NCBI RefSeq assembly: GCF_000613185.1
Contig: NZ_CCBB010000001.1
Location: forward strand, 1,984,001 to 2,048,000
Length of the DNA stretch: 64,000 bases
Reading direction: 5' to 3'
Origin: Mycolicibacterium cosmeticum
Lineage (GTDB): Bacteria > Actinomycetota > Actinomycetes > Mycobacteriales > Mycobacteriaceae
A model generated the notes under the pieces. It ran no database searches, was not told the DNA's origin, and saw only the letters and a program-made list of their open reading frames with translations. Shown here piece after piece: positions 6,907 through 16,843 of the stretch (positions are counted from its first letter, which is position 1; each line of letters starts with the position of its first letter). The translations under genes were made by a program, and so were the position numbers.

Positions 6907-7319
6907 GACGTCTGGCCCCACGCCACCACCATGGCCAGCACCGACAGCACGGTCGCGACGGCCACCGCCGCGGCGGCCAGGTACAACCCATATCCGGCGG
7001 CGATAGGCGCGTGCACGTACAACCGGAAGTACCAGCCGATCAGCGCGCCGATGATCAACGAAAGAGACAGCGCGGCAGCCGATGCCAGCCGGGGCGACAA
7101 TCGTCGCGCCGCCATCGCGGCGGCCACGATCAGCGTCGCGGCCAGCAACACGATCAGCTGCCCGACACCGAATCCGGGTGGCGGCACGTCGATGCTGCCG
7201 GCCTTCCCGCCGATTGCGCTGGCGCGCCCACCGTGGGTGGTCAGCCACGGCAGCCATGCACTGACGGCCACGACCAAGGCACACAGTGCCACCAGCCAGC
7301 CGGGACGCAGACGTGCCAT
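6903..7319 (-). CDS. Four-segment membrane protein, function unknown
   Basis: 138 residues, start MARLRPGWLVALCALVVAVS at ATG 7319. Four membrane segments are visible at about 6-26, 50-70, 79-98 and 106-132, separated by short loops, with a periplasmic stretch around residues 27-49 (THGGRASAIGG). Coupled by ATGA to the GNAT gene downstream. It faces the DUF985 cupin gene across 42 bp, so the two promoters must be back to back. I do not recognise a named family. Confidence 0.75.
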   Translation of the reverse strand: MARLRPGWLVALCALVVAVSAWLPWLTTHGGRASAIGGKAGSIDVPPPGFGVGQLIVLLAATLIVAAAMAARRLSPRLASAAALSLSLIIGALIGWYFRLYVHAPIAAGYGLYLAAAAVAVATVLSVLAMVVAWGQTS

Positions 7320-7361
7320 ACGGCTCAGGTTATCGGGTCGGCCACCGTAGTCTGGGTTGCC

Positions 7362-7808
7362 ATGACCGATCTGCCCGAGTGGGCTCGTCAACTGGACTTG
7401 GCACCGCATCCGGAGGGCGGCTGGTACGCCGAGACCTGGCGCAGCGCGCTGACCATCCCGCAGTCGGCCCTGCCGCCGGAGTACACCGGGCCCCGCAGCG
7501 CGGGCACGGCGATCCTGTTCCTGCTGATGCCCGGTCAACAGTCGGCCTGGCACACCGTGCGCAGTGCCGAATTGTGGCTGTATCACCGGGGCAGCCCGCT
7601 GATCCTGGAGGTAGGACCGACCCAGGACGAAGCCTCCGAACTGTTGCTCGGCGCCGACATCGCCGCCGGCGAACAACCCCAGCTGATCGTCCCGCCGGGA
7701 CATTGGCAGCGGGCGCGCCCCCGAGGTGATGAACCGAGCCTGGTCAGCTGTGTGGTGGTGCCCGGCTTCGACTTCGCCGACTTCGCACTGTCCGCTCCGA
7801 ACCCTTAG
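7362..7808 (+). CDS. DUF985-family cupin protein
   Basis: Single-domain cupin of 148 residues. The start MTDLPEWARQLDLAPHPEGG with WYAETWRS is the DUF985 signature, followed by the beta-barrel motifs SAWHTVRSAELWLYHRGSPL and VPPGHWQRARPRGDEPSLVS. The family is related to uncharacterised sugar- or ureide-binding cupins; no catalytic role is established. The K+ channel gene begins 11 bases downstream on the same strand, so the two are probably cotranscribed. Confidence 0.88.
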   Translation: MTDLPEWARQLDLAPHPEGGWYAETWRSALTIPQSALPPEYTGPRSAGTAILFLLMPGQQSAWHTVRSAELWLYHRGSPLILEVGPTQDEASELLLGADIAAGEQPQLIVPPGHWQRARPRGDEPSLVSCVVVPGFDFADFALSAPNP

Positions 7809-7819
7809 ATTTTCTGTGC

Positions 7820-9469
7820 ATGGAGGGGCACATCATCGTGTGCGGCGCGGACGCGCTCGCCGAGCGCATCGCCGGTGAACTGCGCGGCGCCGGCGCCACC
7901 GTCGTGCCCGTGCAGGACCCGCGCACCCTGGACACCGCCGACGTGCCGTCAGCCACCGCGGTGGTCTGCGTCGGCGAGGACGACGCCGTCAACCTCGAAA
8001 TCGCGCTGCTGGCACGGCAACTCAGCCCACGGGTACGGGTGGTGGCCCGGCTGGCCAACGGGGTGCTGCGGGAGGCCGTGGCGTACGGCAATGGTCCCGG
8101 TGCCATCCTCGACGTCGCCGATCTGGCCGCCCCGTCGGTGGTCGAGGCCTGCCTGTCCCGCACCACCCACACCATCGCGGTCGCCGGCATCGACTTCGTC
8201 GTCTCCGGCACCGAGGTGCCGCGGGCCGGAACCCTGCGCGAGATCTACGGCGACCTGGCCCCGGTCGCGGTGATCCACCGCGACGCCTCGGTGACCGCCT
8301 GCCCCGGCCGGGATGTCACCGTGCACGAGGGCGACTGGACCGCCATGATCGGCACCGCCGACGAACTGGCCGCCCAGGGCATCGCGGTGTCGAAACCGCT
8401 GGCGCACAACAAGGTACGCCGGCCGTTGCGGCGGCTGACCGACGCCGTGCGGGTGGTCCGCGACGACATCAACCCGATGTTCTATCGCGCGCTGGCGGTG
8501 TCGCTGGCCCTGTTGATCGGGTCGACGGTGTTGCTCCGGTACACCTATCAGCGACCGCCGGGAATGAGCTGGATCGACGCCCTCTATTTCAGCACCGAGA
8601 CCATCGCCACCGTCGGCTACGGCGATTTCAGCTTCATGGAGCAACCCGCCTGGCTGCGACTGTGGGGTATCGGGCTGATGTTCGCCGGTGTCACCACCAC
8701 CGCGATCCTGGTGGCGTTCATCGCCGACGTGCTGTTGTCGCGCCGCCTCGCCCAATCCGCGGGGCTGCGCCGGGCGCGGCACCTGCACGACCACGTCATC
8801 GTCGTCGGCCTGGGCTCCTTCGGGATCCGGGTGGTCGACGACCTGGTGCGGGCCGGCTACGACGTCGCCGTCATCGAACGCGACGAGGACAACCGCTTCC
8901 TGGCCACCGCCCGCGCCCTCGACGTGCCGATCATCTTCGGCGACGCCACCGTCCGCGAGACGCTGGAGTCGGCCCGGGTGGGGCACGCCCGCGCGGTGGC
9001 CGTGCTGACCGCCAACGACATGGTCAACATCGAAACCGGGATCGTGCTGCGCGAGCACGCCCCGGACACGACCGTGGTGCTGCGGGTGTACGACCGGGTG
9101 CTGGGCGCGGCGGTCGCGCAGCGCTTCGGGTTCGAGAATGTGCGCTCCACCGTGGAACTGGCGGCGCCGTGGTTCATCGGCGCCGCGCTCGGCCTGCAGG
9201 TGTTGGGCACCTTCTCGGCCGGACAGCATTCGTTCATGGTCGGCGGGGTCCGGGTGGAGACCGGCAGCGAACTGGACGGGGTGCGGATGGCCGACCTGTC
9301 CACCCAGACCCGCGTCATCGCGATCACCCGGCCCGGTGTCGCGACGCGGCTGCATCCGCGTCGCGACACCCAGCTCAGCGCTGGTGACACCGCGTATCTG
9401 GTGGGCCCCTACCGGGAACTGCTGGCCACCTTGAGCAAGGGCCAGGCTACGACAGCGACGACAGGTTGA
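7820..9469 (+). CDS. Potassium channel with N- and C-terminal RCK (TrkA-N) domains
   Basis: 549 residues combining two regulatory domains around one ion pore. An N-terminal Rossmann domain (GHIIVCGADALAERIAGEL) covers about 1-190. Two membrane segments at roughly 221-240 and 281-303 flank the pore helix and the K+ selectivity filter TVGYGD at 264-269. A second RCK domain (HVIVVGLGSFGIRVVDDL) starts near 325 and ends with a TrkA-C domain (ETGSELDGVRMADLS). Family members gate K+ flow in response to nucleotides or Ca2+. An RCK domain in front of the pore as well as behind it is less common than the usual single C-terminal one. The 3' end overlaps the convergent VOC gene by 23 bases. Confidence 0.93.
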   Translation: MEGHIIVCGADALAERIAGELRGAGATVVPVQDPRTLDTADVPSATAVVCVGEDDAVNLEIALLARQLSPRVRVVARLANGVLREAVAYGNGPGAILDVADLAAPSVVEACLSRTTHTIAVAGIDFVVSGTEVPRAGTLREIYGDLAPVAVIHRDASVTACPGRDVTVHEGDWTAMIGTADELAAQGIAVSKPLAHNKVRRPLRRLTDAVRVVRDDINPMFYRALAVSLALLIGSTVLLRYTYQRPPGMSWIDALYFSTETIATVGYGDFSFMEQPAWLRLWGIGLMFAGVTTTAILVAFIADVLLSRRLAQSAGLRRARHLHDHVIVVGLGSFGIRVVDDLVRAGYDVAVIERDEDNRFLATARALDVPIIFGDATVRETLESARVGHARAVAVLTANDMVNIETGIVLREHAPDTTVVLRVYDRVLGAAVAQRFGFENVRSTVELAAPWFIGAALGLQVLGTFSAGQHSFMVGGVRVETGSELDGVRMADLSTQTRVIAITRPGVATRLHPRRDTQLSAGDTAYLVGPYRELLATLSKGQATTATTG

Positions 9470-10205
9470 AGCCCGCCCCGGTCGGGTCGGTGACCGCGGC
9501 CAGCCGGCCGTACGGGGTGTCCTCGGCCTCGCGCACCACGGCGCCGCCGTTGTCGACGATCAGCTGCTGGGTCTTGTCCACGTCCTCGGCGCCCAGGAAG
9601 AAGAACCAGTTCGACGGTTCGCCGGCCGCCATGAACGCGGTGCCGTCCATCACGCCGAGCAGCTGCTGTCCGTCGAATACGGCCGTGCTGTAGCGGAATT
9701 CGTCGGTGTCCCCGGTGACCTCGGTCTGCCAGCCGAACACCTGCACGTAGAAGTCGAGCACCTTGGCGAAGTCCAGCGTCGTCAGCTGATGCCACACCGG
9801 CGCCCCGGCGACACCGGTGACCTCGGTGCCCAGGTGACCGGTGGGCTGCCACAGACCCACCACCCCGCCACTGGGATCCGACACCATCGCCATCCGGCCT
9901 TTGGCCGGGATGTCCATGGCGCCGCCGCAGGTGTTCCCGCCGGCGGCGGTGACCTTGGCCAGGGTGGCGTCCACGTCGGCGGTGTGCAGGTAGGTGTTCC
10001 AGCGATCCGGCATGCCCCACTGCGGATCGTTGGACATCAGCCCCGCGACGGGCTTGCCGTCGACGAAGGCCGTGACATAACCGCCGTATTCGGGACCGGA
10101 GCCTTCGAACGTCCAGCCGAAGACGGTGCCGTAGAAGCGTTGGGCCGCCTCGATGTCCGAGGTGGTCAGGTCGATCCAGCAGGGTGCGCCGAGTGGAGTA
10201 GTCAT
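9447..10205 (-). CDS. VOC-family protein with two glyoxalase-like domains (Rv0911 homologue)
   Basis: 252 residues made of two vicinal-oxygen-chelate modules: residues about 1-120 starting MTTPLGAPCWIDLTTSDIEA, and 125-250 starting AGAPVWHQLTTLDFAKVLDF. Repeats such as FYGTVFGWTFE and FYVQVFGWQTE mark the paired folds. M. tuberculosis Rv0911 has the same architecture and the same place after Rv0910. It is the last gene of the echA6-ctpE operon, 58 bases after the toxin-like gene. Catalytic function is not known. Confidence 0.88.
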   Translation of the reverse strand: MTTPLGAPCWIDLTTSDIEAAQRFYGTVFGWTFEGSGPEYGGYVTAFVDGKPVAGLMSNDPQWGMPDRWNTYLHTADVDATLAKVTAAGGNTCGGAMDIPAKGRMAMVSDPSGGVVGLWQPTGHLGTEVTGVAGAPVWHQLTTLDFAKVLDFYVQVFGWQTEVTGDTDEFRYSTAVFDGQQLLGVMDGTAFMAAGEPSNWFFFLGAEDVDKTQQLIVDNGGAVVREAEDTPYGRLAAVTDPTGAGFNLSSLS

Positions 10206-10263
10206 GCCGGTGTTGACCGGCCGGCGACGCGAAACTCATCGCGGGCGGGTTTGTGCGAACGCT

Positions 10264-10695
10264 CTAGGAGAACAGCACCTTGAACTGGTTCAGCGACTCC
10301 TGAATATCGGAGCGCAGCGAGGCGGCCACCACCATGCCGATCGGCCCGAACAACGCCGGCCCGCCCAGGTGGATGTCCAACTGCACCGCCGACCCGTCGG
10401 TCACCGGCTTCACCCTGGCGATCAGCTTGACCTTCACCCCACCCTTGCCGTCCCCGTTGAGGGTCATCGACTCCGGCGGCTTGTAGTTCACGATCGTCCA
10501 GTTCACCCGGTTGGCCATGCCCTTGACCTCGACGATCGAGTCGATCCGGGTGCCTTTTTCCAGGGTGTCGGGCAGCGGCGAGCGCCACACCCGGTGGATG
10601 CTCAGCCATTCCTTGAACCGGGACAGATCCGACGCGGCTTCCCACGCCTTTTCCGGGGCCAGCGGGACATCGATGGAAACGGATAGCTTGGCCAT
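10264..10695 (-). CDS. SRPBCC-family protein, toxin-like (Rv0910 homologue)
   Basis: 143 residues of a START/SRPBCC helix-grip fold: MAKLSVSIDVPLAPEKAWEA, SDLSRFKEWLSIHRVW, WTIVNYKPPESMTL and GPIGMVVAASLRSDIQESLN. M. tuberculosis Rv0910 is annotated as the toxin of a toxin-antitoxin pair with Rv0909, and the same order is seen here, with the antitoxin gene ending immediately before this start. Whether the protein is toxic or simply binds a lipid is not settled by sequence. Confidence 0.88.
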   Translation of the reverse strand: MAKLSVSIDVPLAPEKAWEAASDLSRFKEWLSIHRVWRSPLPDTLEKGTRIDSIVEVKGMANRVNWTIVNYKPPESMTLNGDGKGGVKVKLIARVKPVTDGSAVQLDIHLGGPALFGPIGMVVAASLRSDIQESLNQFKVLFS

Positions 10696-10881
10696 CTACG
10701 CCTGGGGGGTGGGGTCGATGTTGTGCGCCGCGTTCTTGGCCGCTTCCTGCGCCTTGTCCACGATGCCCTGGTACTTGTCGCCGGTCTTCTCGTCCACGAT
10801 GTCGCCGACCTTGTCGATCGCGGCGTCCACCTTGTCCGCGTTCTCGGCGATCAGGTTCTTCGCCTTGTCCAGAAAACTCAT
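10696..10881 (-). CDS. MT0933-like antitoxin (Rv0909 homologue)
   Basis: 61 residues, highly charged and helical: MSFLDKAKNLIAENADKVDA, AIDKVGDIVDEKTGDKYQGI, VDKAQEAAKNAAHNIDPTPQ. This matches the MT0933-like antitoxin family (Rv0909). The gene ends directly against the SRPBCC toxin-like gene and begins nine bases after ctpE, so it is translated from the ctpE operon. The repeated DK and amphipathic helices also resemble CsbD/LEA-type stress proteins, an alternative reading. Confidence 0.85.
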   Translation of the reverse strand: MSFLDKAKNLIAENADKVDAAIDKVGDIVDEKTGDKYQGIVDKAQEAAKNAAHNIDPTPQA

Positions 10882-10890
10882 GGACTCACC

Positions 10891-13299
10891 TTATCGCCAC
10901 AGTTTGCGGGGCTCGCCGGACAGTCGGCCCTGAACCCACCACAACACCTCGACCACCGTGGCCGCCACCACACCGATACCCAGCGCCATCGACGTCAGCG
11001 CGGCATTGCTGGGATCAAGCATGAACTTCTCCTGGGCCAGCGGGAGCGCGAAGATGACCACGTAGGCCAGCGCGGACACCACCACCAGCGCCACCCGCCA
11101 CCACTGATAGGGGCGGGCCACCACGGCCAGCACCCACACCGCTCCCACCAGCAGGGTGATCAGCGCGGCCGTGGACGCCTGGGTCTGCTCGGCGGGCGTG
11201 GCATTGCGGCCCTGATACGCCAGCAGGTAGCAGACGAAGGTGGCCACCCCGACGACGACGCCGTTGGGCAGCGCCGAGGTCATCACCCGGCGGACGAAGC
11301 CGGAATGGGCCCGCTCGTTGTTGGGCGCCAGCGACAGGATGAACGCCGGGATGCCGATGGTGAACCAGGCGGCGATGGTGACGTGGATCGGCTGGAACGG
11401 GTACAGCAGCGGATCGGAGCCGAAGATCTTGGCCGACAGCCCGCCAATGCCCACCAGCGCCGCCAGCAGCACCGAGTACACCGTCTTGGTGAGGAACAGG
11501 TTGGAGACCCGTTCGATATTGCCGATCACCCGCCGGCCCTCGCCGACCACGTAGGGCAGGGTGGCGAACTTGTTGTCCAGCAACACGATCTGCGCCACCG
11601 CGCGTGAGGCCGAACTGCCCGATCCCATGGCCACGCCGATATCGGCGTCCTTGAGTGCGAGCACGTCGTTGACACCGTCACCGGTCATCGCGACGGTGTG
11701 CCCGCGCGACTGCAGGGCGTGCACCATGGCGCGCTTCTGGTCGGGGCGGACCCGGCCGAAGGTGGTGTATTCGTCCAGGGCGTCGGCCAGTTGATCCGGT
11801 TCCTGGGGCAACCGGCGGGCATCGAGGGTTTCCCCGTGCAGGCCCAGCGTGCCGGCCACCGCACCGACCGACACCGCGTTGTCGCCGGAGATCACCTTCA
11901 CCGAGACCTTCTGCGAGGCAAAGTAATCCAGCGTGTCCCGGGCGTCGGGCCGGACCCGTTGTTCCAGCACGACCAACGCGACGGGGGTGACGGTGCCGGG
12001 GGCATCCACCGCGTCGACGGACCGGTCCGAGGACCCGAGCAGCAGCACCCGCAGGCCTTGCGCCCCGATCCGTTCGGCTTGTTCGGCTTCGGCGGACACC
12101 GGATCGAGCAGCACGTCGGGGGCGCCGATCACCCAGTTGCCGTGTGCGCCGTAGGAGGCACCGCTCCACTTGGTGGCGGACTTGAACGGGGCCGACGCGG
12201 TCTGAATCCAGCCCGGCGGCATCTTGTAGGCCTCGGCGATGGCGGCCATGCTGGCGTTGGGGCGGGCGTCGTCGGCGGCCAGCTGGGCCAGCACCGCGGC
12301 CACATCCTCTGTGCCAATCCCCCGGTCGCTGCGCTCTTGCCCGCCGGCGTTCAAAGACTTGAGATCGCTGACCCGCATACCGTTCTCGGTCAGCGTGCCG
12401 GTCTTGTCGGCGCACACCACGTCGACGCGGGCCAGGCCCTCGATGGCGGGCAGCTCTTGCACCAGGCACTGCCGGCGGCCCAGCCGCACCACGCCCACGG
12501 CGAACGCGATCGAGGTCATCAGCACCAGGCCCTCGGGGACCATCGGCACCAGCGCCCCGACCATGCGCAGCACCGATTCCCGCCAACCGACGTCGGTGGT
12601 GAATAGCTGCGTGTAGATGATCAGCGCGCCGGCAGGCCACAGCAGGTAGGTGATGAACTGCAGGATCTTGTTGATACCGCTGCGCAATTCGGATTTGACC
12701 AGGGTGAACTTGCTGGCCTCCTCGGCCAGTTTGGCCGCGTAAGCCTCGCGCCCCACCTTGGTGGCCCGGTAGGCCCCGCTGCCGGCCACCACGAAACTGC
12801 CGGACATGACGTGATCGCCGGCATCTTTCTGGATGGGGTCGGCTTCGCCGGTGAGCAGCGACTCGTCCACCTCGAGGTTGGTCTCCTCCAGCACCTCCCC
12901 GTCGACGATGATCTGGTCCCCGGGGCCCAGTTCGATGATGTCGTCGAGCACGACCTCGTTGGGGGCGAGTTCTCTGGTGCCGGATTGCCTGCGCACCAAC
13001 GGTTTCGTCTGCCCGACGATCGCCAGCCGGTCCAGGGTCTGCTTGGCGCGCAGTTCCTGGATGATGCCGATGGCCGAGTTCGCGACGATCAGCAAGCCGA
13101 ACAAGCCGTTGATCACCGAGCCGGTGGCCAGCACGATGGCGAACAGCACGCCGAGAATCGCGTTGATGCGGGTGAACACGTTGGCGCGCACGATCTCCGA
13201 CACGCTGCGCGCGGCGCGGGTGGGCACGTCGTTGGTGTGCCCGTCAGCCACCCGCTGGGCGACCTCGGTGTCGGAGAGGCCGCTGATGACTGTCGTCAT
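10891..13299 (-). CDS. ctpE: Cation-transporting P-type ATPase CtpE
   Basis: Membrane pump of 802 residues (M. tuberculosis CtpE 797), implicated in calcium uptake. Motifs in order: actuator loop LLTGEADP near 149, PEGL at 255-258 in the ion path, phosphorylation site DKTGT at 298-302, and the hinge [23 protein letters not shown] 13299 overlaps the stop of the beta-lactamase-like gene (ATGA). Residues 319-329 ([11 protein letters not shown]) form an extra loop encoded by a 36-bp repeat also found in accD3 and, from memory, absent in M. tuberculosis CtpE. It lies just after the phosphorylation site at the start of the nucleotide-binding domain. Confidence 0.95.
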   Translation of the reverse strand: MTTVISGLSDTEVAQRVADGHTNDVPTRAARSVSEIVRANVFTRINAILGVLFAIVLATGSVINGLFGLLIVANSAIGIIQELRAKQTLDRLAIVGQTKPLVRRQSGTRELAPNEVVLDDIIELGPGDQIIVDGEVLEETNLEVDESLLTGEADPIQKDAGDHVMSGSFVVAGSGAYRATKVGREAYAAKLAEEASKFTLVKSELRSGINKILQFITYLLWPAGALIIYTQLFTTDVGWRESVLRMVGALVPMVPEGLVLMTSIAFAVGVVRLGRRQCLVQELPAIEGLARVDVVCADKTGTLTENGMRVSDLKSLNAGGQERSDRGIGTEDVAAVLAQLAADDARPNASMAAIAEAYKMPPGWIQTASAPFKSATKWSGASYGAHGNWVIGAPDVLLDPVSAEAEQAERIGAQGLRVLLLGSSDRSVDAVDAPGTVTPVALVVLEQRVRPDARDTLDYFASQKVSVKVISGDNAVSVGAVAGTLGLHGETLDARRLPQEPDQLADALDEYTTFGRVRPDQKRAMVHALQSRGHTVAMTGDGVNDVLALKDADIGVAMGSGSSASRAVAQIVLLDNKFATLPYVVGEGRRVIGNIERVSNLFLTKTVYSVLLAALVGIGGLSAKIFGSDPLLYPFQPIHVTIAAWFTIGIPAFILSLAPNNERAHSGFVRRVMTSALPNGVVVGVATFVCYLLAYQGRNATPAEQTQASTAALITLLVGAVWVLAVVARPYQWWRVALVVVSALAYVVIFALPLAQEKFMLDPSNAALTSMALGIGVVAATVVEVLWWVQGRLSGEPRKLWR
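12312..12347 (-). repeat. 36-bp interspersed repeat inside ctpE
   Basis: On the coding strand it starts CCGGCGGGCAAGAGCGCAGC and ends GACCGGGGGATTGGCA, encoding [11 protein letters not shown]. It is 33/36 identical to 17664-17699 in accD3, in the same reading frame, and the three differences (CAA/CAG, GGG/GGA, ATT/ATC) are all synonymous. A shorter core (GAGCG-AGCGAC-GGGGAAT) recurs in the tandem repeat at 62401-62490. Confidence 0.85.
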
Positions 13300-14861
13300 T
13301 TGGTGAATACCGCCTCGTCGTAGTACTCCAGCGTGAGCTTCGGCCCGTCGAAGGTGGCCTTGGAAATGCTGCCCGGCGGCGAATTCTCGGTGATCATCGC
13401 GAAGGTGAACGTGTTGCCGTCCCAGTGCGTCAGGTCGACGGTGTCCCCGCGCGGCCCCAGTGTCAGGGTGAGTCGGCCGTCGCGCTCCGCCACGACGGCC
13501 GGACCCCAGTACACGTTGCGGTAGGCGCCGACGAAACTCGACAAGGGTTGCGCGGGAGCGGGGTGCGCCGGCGGCTGCTGCCCCACCAACGACCCGACCG
13601 GTTCCGAGAGCGCCGACAACGCGGGGTGATACAACCCGTACCAATCCTCACGCACCGCACCGAACTGGACCAGGTCGGCGAATTCGGCGGTCAGCGCCTC
13701 GGCGACACCGGACGGGGTGGCGTTGGTCAGCGCGACGATCCCCACGTCGGCGGACGGCAGCAGCAGGATGTTGGTCCCGGCGCCGAGCTGGAACGCACCG
13801 GAATGACTGAGTTCAACCCGCGCCGCCGAAGTGGTCCCGACGTTGAACCCGAAACCGTAAGAGCCCGTACGCATCGCGGGTTCCGCGGGCGGATTCGACA
13901 CCACCTGGGGACTGAGCGCGGGCAGCAGCGCCTTCGGGTCCACGATGGGGCGGCCACCGAAGCTGCCGTTCGCCAGCACCATGGCCAGCCAGTGCGTCAT
14001 GTCGTTGACCGACGAGCTGGCGCCACCGGCCGGCGCCTGTTGGTCGGCGTCGCGGACGAACTTCGGCTGATACCCGCCGTCGATGCGGATGTGCCCGACG
14101 GCGCGGTCCTTACGGGCTTGGTAATCGGCGAACCGGAAACTGGTGGAACTCATGCCGAGCGGGCCGAACAGCGCGTCCTGGCCCAGTTGGTCCCACGGCC
14201 GCCCCGCCGCCGCGGCCACCGCCTCGGCGCCGGCGGTCAGACCGAAGTTGGTGTAGGCGTAGGAGATCCGGAACGGGTCCAGCGGCAGTTGGCGCAGCTT
14301 CTCCAGTACCGCCCGGCGGTCATAGCCCAGATCTTCGAGCAGGTCCCCGGCGTGGTCGGGCAGGCCGGAGCGGTGGGAGAACAGGTCGCCGACGGTCACC
14401 ATGCGGGTGACGGCGGGATCCGACAGCGCGAACCACGGCAGCTTGTCGACGACGGGGGTGTCCCAGCCGATCGTGCGCTCGCCGACCTGGTGGGCCACCA
14501 CGGTGGCGCTCAGCGATTTGGACACCGAGGCCAGTTGGAAGACGGTGTCCGGCCCCACCTTGTTGGCCGCACCGTCACCGGCGCTGTTGTCTTTGACGCC
14601 GAAGCCTTTGGCGTACACCGTTTTTCCGCCGTGCACCACCGCGACCGCGAGGCCGGGAATGCCCGAGGTGCGCATCAGCTCCTCGGCGATGCCGTCCAGC
14701 TTGCCGACGGCGTTCTCGACGGCATTGTCGGGCAAGGGCATTGCCGGGACCAGCGGGGGCGGTACCCCGGGCGCCGGCGGTTTCGGGGCGTCAGCGGGCC
14801 GCGGCGCGGCGCAGCCGGCCAGCAGCGCCACCACCGCGATGCCCAGCAATATGCGTCTCAC
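13296..14861 (-). CDS. Beta-lactamase-like serine hydrolase lipoprotein (Rv0907 homologue)
   Basis: 521 residues of the class C beta-lactamase/penicillin-binding esterase family. A lipoprotein signal [16 protein letters not shown] ends at Cys17. The active site SVSK is at 112-115 (catalytic Ser112), the YTN element at 203-205, and the third box is HSG in [16 protein letters not shown] 14861 is chosen because it opens this signal peptide; the frame is open further 5'. It follows the metallo-hydrolase gene by 11 bases and overlaps ctpE by ATGA. The C-terminal approximately 100 residues ([20 protein letters not shown]) form a separate beta-barrel, as in family members of unknown substrate. Confidence 0.92.
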   Translation of the reverse strand: MRRILLGIAVVALLAGCAAPRPADAPKPPAPGVPPPLVPAMPLPDNAVENAVGKLDGIAEELMRTSGIPGLAVAVVHGGKTVYAKGFGVKDNSAGDGAANKVGPDTVFQLASVSKSLSATVVAHQVGERTIGWDTPVVDKLPWFALSDPAVTRMVTVGDLFSHRSGLPDHAGDLLEDLGYDRRAVLEKLRQLPLDPFRISYAYTNFGLTAGAEAVAAAAGRPWDQLGQDALFGPLGMSSTSFRFADYQARKDRAVGHIRIDGGYQPKFVRDADQQAPAGGASSSVNDMTHWLAMVLANGSFGGRPIVDPKALLPALSPQVVSNPPAEPAMRTGSYGFGFNVGTTSAARVELSHSGAFQLGAGTNILLLPSADVGIVALTNATPSGVAEALTAEFADLVQFGAVREDWYGLYHPALSALSEPVGSLVGQQPPAHPAPAQPLSSFVGAYRNVYWGPAVVAERDGRLTLTLGPRGDTVDLTHWDGNTFTFAMITENSPPGSISKATFDGPKLTLEYYDEAVFTK

Positions 14862-14872
14862 AGGCAAGCACG

Positions 14873-15991
14873 CTAGCCGCTCAACGCCCGCCACCACGTG
14901 TCTATCGGCCGCCCCGTCGCGGCGGCGTCCACCCGCTGCCCCGGTTTCGGCGCCGCCACCGTCACCCCTTCGGCCGATGCGGCGGTCAGCAGCCGCTCGA
15001 CGGGTTCGGACCACGGGTGCGGCGCCAGCCGGAAGGTGGCCCAGTGGATCGGCACGAACAGGCCGGTGTCGGTGACGTCGCGGTGGGCGCGCACGGCGTC
15101 TTCGGGGTTCATGTGGATATCGGGCCAGCCGGGGTGATACGCCCCGATCGGCATCAGCGTCAGGTCGAACGGGCCGTAGTCGGTGCCGATCGCGGCGAAG
15201 CCGTTGGTGTAGCCGGTGTCACCGCCGAAGAAGGCGCGGTGCCGCGGCCCGATCACCGCCCACGACGACCACAGCGTGGTGTTGCGGGTCAAGAACCGGC
15301 CCGAGAAGTGCCGGGCCGGGGTGCAGACCAGGGTGAGCTCGCCCAGCGTCGCGCTCTCGTCCCAGTCCAGTTCGACGATCCGTTCCGGCGGGATCCCCCA
15401 GATGCGCAGGTGCGCGCCGATCCCGAGCGGGACATAGAACTTGGCCCGCTGGGACCGGGCCAGGCCCTTGATGGTGTCGATGTCCAGGTGGTCGTAGTGG
15501 TCGTGGCTGATGATCACCGCGTCGATGGCGGGCAGTGCGTCCAACTCCGCCGGCACGGGGTGCAGCCGCTGCGGCCCGACCGCGCGGGACGGCGAGCAGC
15601 GCTCGCTCCACACCGGGTCGGCCAGCACCCGATAGCCGTCGACCTCGATGACCACCGAGGAGTGGCCGTACCAGGTGGCCGCCAGGTCGGTGGCCGGGGC
15701 GGTCGAGGTCGGCCGGATCAGGGGGATCTCGCCGGCCGGGCGCTGGCGTTGTCCCCCGGACAGCAGGTCACGGACGAGCAACCACTGTTCCTGCCGGGTC
15801 AGCTGCACCTCGGAGGCCGGTTCGCGGTTGACGAACGTGCCGCCGTGGTAGTTCGGGGACGCCTTCGCCGCGCTGCCGATATCGGCGGCACCCAGCGACT
15901 CGGGTGCGCCGCGCAGTGCGCGCAGCACCCATCCGCCGGCCACCAGCGCCGCGGTGCCACCGAACACCCGGGCCGCTTCGGCGATCATCAC
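14873..15991 (-). CDS. MBL-fold metallo-hydrolase, NAPE-PLD/UlaG type (Rv0906 homologue)
   Basis: 372 residues of the metallo-beta-lactamase fold. The metal-binding motif is [10 protein letters not shown] near residue 160. Preceding [20 protein letters not shown] and following [31 protein letters not shown] are diagnostic of the N-acyl phosphatidylethanolamine phospholipase D-like branch. The GTG at 15991 overlaps the stop of echA6 (GTGA). A short hydrophobic N-terminus ([16 protein letters not shown]) may anchor it to the membrane. Substrate in mycobacteria is not established. Confidence 0.9.
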   Translation of the reverse strand: MMIAEAARVFGGTAALVAGGWVLRALRGAPESLGAADIGSAAKASPNYHGGTFVNREPASEVQLTRQEQWLLVRDLLSGGQRQRPAGEIPLIRPTSTAPATDLAATWYGHSSVVIEVDGYRVLADPVWSERCSPSRAVGPQRLHPVPAELDALPAIDAVIISHDHYDHLDIDTIKGLARSQRAKFYVPLGIGAHLRIWGIPPERIVELDWDESATLGELTLVCTPARHFSGRFLTRNTTLWSSWAVIGPRHRAFFGGDTGYTNGFAAIGTDYGPFDLTLMPIGAYHPGWPDIHMNPEDAVRAHRDVTDTGLFVPIHWATFRLAPHPWSEPVERLLTAASAEGVTVAAPKPGQRVDAAATGRPIDTWWRALSG

Positions 15992-16722
15992 GCACCCTGG
16001 AAGTTGGGCGGTCGTTTCTCGAAGCGGGCGACCTGGGCTTCGATGACGTCCGGGCTGGCCCAGGCCTTGTTGAACATCCGGGTGTGGTCACCGCGCACGT
16101 TGTCGTAGGCGCCGTCGTCGTTGAGCACCCGCTTGGAGTGGGCGATGGACAGCGGCGCGTAGCCGGCGATCTCGGCCGCCCATTCCTGCGCGTCGGCCAG
16201 GGTGCCGGTCCGGTTGACCATCCCGGTCATCAGCGCGGTCTCCAGGTCCAGCCGTTCAGCGGCGATCAGCATGCCGCGGGCCCGGCCGTGACCAACCAGC
16301 GAGACGAGCCGGCGGATGCTCCAGTTGTCCAGGGCCAAGCCGTATTTGGCGATCGGGAACTGGAAGTAGGCACCGGGTGCTGCCACCCGCAGATCGCAGA
16401 TCATCGCCAGGATGACACCGGCGCCGATCGCCGGGCCGTTGAGCGCGGCGATGATCGGCACCGGGCTGGCGTCGATCGCGAGGTTGAGCGCCAGCGCCTT
16501 GTCCGGCAGGTCCTTGGCCACCCCCTCGGCGTCGGACAGGTCGGCGCCAGCGCTGAACACGGTGCCCTGCCCGGTGAGGACGATGGCCCGGACATCCAGT
16601 GCACCGGCTTTCTCGATCTCTTCGCGCAGCCCGTCGACGAGTGCGCCGTTGAGCGCATTGCGCCGCTCGGCGCGCTGCATTTCCAGGGTCAGGACTTTGC
16701 CGTCCCGCGTCACACCGATCAT
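15988..16722 (-). CDS. echA6: Enoyl-CoA hydratase family protein EchA6
   Basis: 244 residues, very close to M. tuberculosis EchA6 as I recall it: [75 protein letters not shown] and [17 protein letters not shown]. In M. tuberculosis EchA6 lacks hydratase catalysis and binds long acyl-CoAs for delivery to FAS-II and mycolate synthesis. It heads the seven-gene operon that ends with the VOC gene and is divergent from accD3. Confidence 0.94.
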   Translation of the reverse strand: MIGVTRDGKVLTLEMQRAERRNALNGALVDGLREEIEKAGALDVRAIVLTGQGTVFSAGADLSDAEGVAKDLPDKALALNLAIDASPVPIIAALNGPAIGAGVILAMICDLRVAAPGAYFQFPIAKYGLALDNWSIRRLVSLVGHGRARGMLIAAERLDLETALMTGMVNRTGTLADAQEWAAEIAGYAPLSIAHSKRVLNDDGAYDNVRGDHTRMFNKAWASPDVIEAQVARFEKRPPNFQGA

Positions 16723-16843
16723 GGTCGCCAGCCTATATAGGTTCGTCCGGCAGCTCCCTGGGGCCGGGTTTGTGCGTCCCCATCCGCCGCGGTCGGCGGG
16801 TCGCGTATGAATCCGCACACCCGCGCCCGACTACCCTCATCCT

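Noticed and set aside
12297..12360. Frameshift or sequencing artefact in ctpE at the [11 protein letters not shown] insert
   Set aside because: The frame is open and conserved on both sides, and the same insert occurs independently in accD3 with synonymous differences.
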